Assembly (NCBI GenBank): GCA_023375785.1
Contig: SZWC01003552.1
Span: 41,822 to 62,951 of the forward strand
Direction: 5' to 3'
Length of the DNA stretch: 21,130 nucleotides
From: Penium margaritaceum
Lineage: Eukaryota > Streptophyta > Zygnematophyceae > Desmidiales > Peniaceae
Position 1 is the first letter of the stretch. Every line of letters begins with the position of its first letter. The notes under the pieces were generated by a model. The model had not been told where the DNA came from, ran no database searches, and saw only the letters and a program-made list of their open reading frames with translations. The position numbers were made by a program, and so were the translations under genes. This document shows, piece after piece, positions 19,190 to 21,130 of this stretch.

Positions 19190-19796
19190 TTTGAGCCTTG
19201 GTGATGCTCAGCGCTGCCCTTGGATGGCGGCGCTACCCCTACTTTTACTGCTGCTTCTGCCAGAAACCTGTCTGACAGAAAATGGACTGTAGATGCCAGC
19301 AGACTGGGAATTTGGATAAATTGAGTCCACCACTGGAAAATTCAGCTCAAAACGTTTCAGATCGACCCATAAAACAGGATCATCAACAAGGGATTTTGAA
19401 AGATATGCCCTCTTGAAAACAGGGTATGCTTCTGCTCCTACTCCAACTCAGACCAGCAAGCTTGTAAACAATGTTTCTCCCAAACGAATCTATGGAATGC
19501 AAAACATTTTGCACCAATGAAAAGCTTAGGAAAAATACTACAATTCGCATGTGCCACTTTTTAAATTTGACAAAGAAACAAGAGAGTTATGGTCATCACA
19601 AGGCGACAGTCTTACTCATAGAGAAGAGCGTAGCCCTGGCCGACCTCGTTTTGAGCATAACTCTCAATCCAACCGTTGGAAAGCTTGTCTCTTGAAGTTG
19701 AAGATCAAGTGGTCGATTGTCAAATCTGGTGAAGTTTTCACCCGAACCCGTCAGTTTCAAAGTGACGGCCTGTGCTGGCTGAAAGTGGCAGAACTT
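19190..19796 (-). other. Leader of copy 4
   Basis: About 607 bp between primer site and gag ATG. It contains a motif also found near the LTR start (CTCTCAATCC, then ACCGTTGGA, at 19661-19680). No coding frame is conserved between leader copies. Confidence 0.75.
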
Positions 19797-19809
19797 GGCT
19801 TTGATACCA
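19797..19809 (-). other. Primer binding site, copy 4, one mismatch
   Basis: The minus strand reads TGGTATCAAAGCC, with A where copies 2 and 3 have G. Two bases separate it from the LTR end at 19812. Confidence 0.85.
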
Positions 19810-19811
19810 AA

Positions 19812-20213
19812 TGTTGGAACTGGAGGAGAGAGGGAGCCTTGGAGCAGCGAGCATGTGTGATTGGAAGGGCATCACTTGTGCTGAAGAATAGTTGTTGAAT
19901 CACTCAAAATGATGGAGTACATATAGAGCTAGAGCTTGGGCAAGTCAGCCCTCTCACAAGCTACACCACTTTGCCATGGAGACAAAGGCTCACACACTAG
20001 AGTCCATAATCTCACACAAGGGAGGAAATCAGCCTAACAATCAGGCTGACCAGTCACACACGACCTAGAGAGCTAGAGAATGCTCTCATGGCACACTCCT
20101 AGTGGTCACATCACCCACAATCCCATGGAGAATCGCCATGTGTCCATGGCTAGCACACAAGGATCTCACCTCACCTAAAAAGTAAGGAGAGGTACCTTTA
20201 TCCTAGTCAGCAA
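19812..20213 (-). repeat. 5' LTR of copy 4, truncated
   Basis: The last ~402 bp of the LTR (TATA-like element near 19921, dyads present). Similarity to other LTRs stops at 20213-20218, inside the shared word CAAACTCT, and plus-orientation leader sequence of another copy follows. Confidence 0.87.
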
Positions 20214-20242
20214 ACTCTCAATCCGACGGTCGGATTGAGAGT
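20214..20242. repeat. 14-bp palindrome at the inverted junction of copies 4 and 5
   Basis: ACTCTCAATCCGAC (20214-20227), one base, then its exact reverse complement (20229-20242). It sits exactly where minus-oriented LTR changes to plus-oriented leader. Confidence 0.9.
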
Positions 20243-20705
20243 TATGCTCAAAACGAGGTCGGCCAGGGCTACACTCTTCTCTATGAGTAAGACTGTCGCC
20301 TTGTGATGACCATAACTCTCTTGTTTCTTTGTCAAATTTAAAAAGTGGCACATGCGAATTGTAGTATTTTTCCTACGCTTTCCATTGGTGCAAAAATATT
20401 TGCATTCCATCGATTCGTTTGGGAGAAACGCCGTTTACAAGCTGGCTGGTCTGAGTTGGAGTAGGAGCAGAAGCATACCCTGTTTTCAAGAGGGCATATC
20501 TTTTAAAATCCCCTGTTGATGACCCTGTTTTATGGGTCGATCTGAAAGGTTTTGAGCTGAATTTTCCAGTGGTGGGCTCAGTTTTTTAAAATTCCCAGTC
20601 TGCTGGCATCTACAGTCCATTTTCTGTCAGACAGATTTCTGGCAGAAGCAGCAGCAGAAGCAGGGGTAGCGCCGCCATCCAAGGGCAGCGCTGAGCATCA
20701 CCAAG
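20214..20705 (+). mobile_element. Copia family A, copy 5: leader fragment only
   Basis: Plus-strand leader sequence, very close to the reverse complement of the copy 4 leader, running to the last bases before a gag start (GAGCATCACCAAG) and stopping at the N at 20706. No LTR or primer site precedes it. Confidence 0.8.
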
Positions 20706-20706
20706 N

Positions 20707-21130
20707 TACCCTGTTTTCAAGAGGGCATATCTTTTGAAATCCCCTGTTGATGACCCTGTTTTATGGGACGATCTGAAAGGTTTTGAGCAGAATTTTGCAT
20801 TGGTGGTCTCATTTTTTTAAAATTCCCAGTCTTCTGTCATCTACAGTCCATTTTCTGTGAGACAGATTTCTGGCAGAAATAGCAGCAGAAGCAGGGGTAG
20901 CGCCGCCATCCAAGGGCAGCGCTGAGCATCACCAGGGCTCAAAATGGCAGCAGCTGGCGTTGTGACAGCAGCCCAGCCTTTGGAGAGGCTGGAGGGACGC
21001 GCCAACTTCACGTTTTGGAAGATCCGTACCCGCCTCCTTTTGGAGGAGAGGGGCTTGTGGGAGGTGGTGAGCGGCGACGAGCCGGCTCCAGTTCCACAGG
21101 CAAAAGGCATCACCGCAGCGCAGGTGGTGG
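20707..21130 (+). mobile_element. Copia family A, copy 6: leader end and gag start, runs off window
   Basis: Leader sequence 20707-20943 repeats 20477-20705 with roughly ten differences, so it comes from a different copy and is not a simple overlap. The gag start follows in frame and continues past the window edge. Confidence 0.8.
20944..21130 (+). CDS. gag: Copia gag, N-terminal 62 codons, partial
   Basis: The ATG at 20944 begins MAAAGVV, then QPLERLEGRANFTFWKIR, RLLLEERGLWEVVSGDE and KGITAAQVV, with no stop up to the window end. The start matches those of copies 2 and 4. It is the only gag start here without visible damage, but only the first ~60 codons can be seen, so the state of the rest of the element is unknown. 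Confidence 0.8.
   Translation, partial: MAAAGVVTAAQPLERLEGRANFTFWKIRTRLLLEERGLWEVVSGDEPAPVPQAKGITAAQVV

Larger units (their letters stand above)
14595..20213 (-). mobile_element. Copia family A, copy 4: nearly full-length element
   Basis: On the minus strand: truncated 5' LTR (20213 to 19812), primer site, leader (19796-19190), gag-pol (19189-14955), polypurine-like site and partial 3' LTR. All Copia domains are present in the order gag, protease, integrase, RT, RNase H, so this copy serves as the family reference in this window. Both LTRs are incomplete at suspicious joins (N at 14594, inverted junction at 20214), so LTR-LTR dating is limited to the shared part. Confidence 0.9.

Noticed and set aside
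18737-19292. Plus-strand frames of 137 to 155 codons opposite gag
   Set aside because: They lie fully on the antisense of the gag frame and are explained by its codon bias. The same shadows occur at 4799-5230 opposite copy 2 gag.

Overview
The window looks like plant nuclear DNA made almost entirely of decayed LTR retrotransposons. I see no host gene, rRNA, tRNA or CRISPR array. Pointers to a land plant are Copia elements with a primer site matching the 3' end of initiator tRNA-Met, a Gypsy element ending in a chromodomain (chromovirus type), and premature stops that are mostly CAG to TAG, the change expected from decay of CHG methylation. I cannot name the species.

Layout. A dominant Copia family, here 'family A', has LTRs of about 740 bp that begin TGTTGG and end CCAACA, a 2-nt gap before the primer site, a leader of about 500-640 nt, then gag and pol. 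Its pieces are: copy 1 (+, 1-3389), missing gag, protease and integrase; an LTR (+, 3653-4389); copy 2 (-, 4391-6490), LTR, leader and gag only; copy 3 (+, 6938-9325), LTR, leader and gag cut off at a pentanucleotide array; a solo-like LTR (-, 13833-14570); copy 4 (-, 14595-20213), the most complete, with gag, protease, integrase, RT and RNase H but about ten in-frame stops and a frameshift; copy 5 (+, 20214-20705), leader only; and copy 6 (+, 20707-21130), leader and a still-open gag start running off the window.

Between these lie a fragment of a second Copia family (-, 6491-6937), two arrays of the pentamer TACCA/TGGTA (3390-3652 and 9326-9930, in opposite orientations), and a decayed Gypsy chromovirus (-, about 10702-13832) with remnants of protease, RT, RNase H, integrase and chromodomain.

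No element here can encode a full working set of proteins. Copies 2 and 3 sit head to head, so their LTR promoters point away from each other across the Copia-B fragment. Five single N characters (1341, 1756, 4390, 14594, 20706) all fall at joins between repeated segments. They are probably scaffold gaps, so any arrangement crossing them may be an assembly product.
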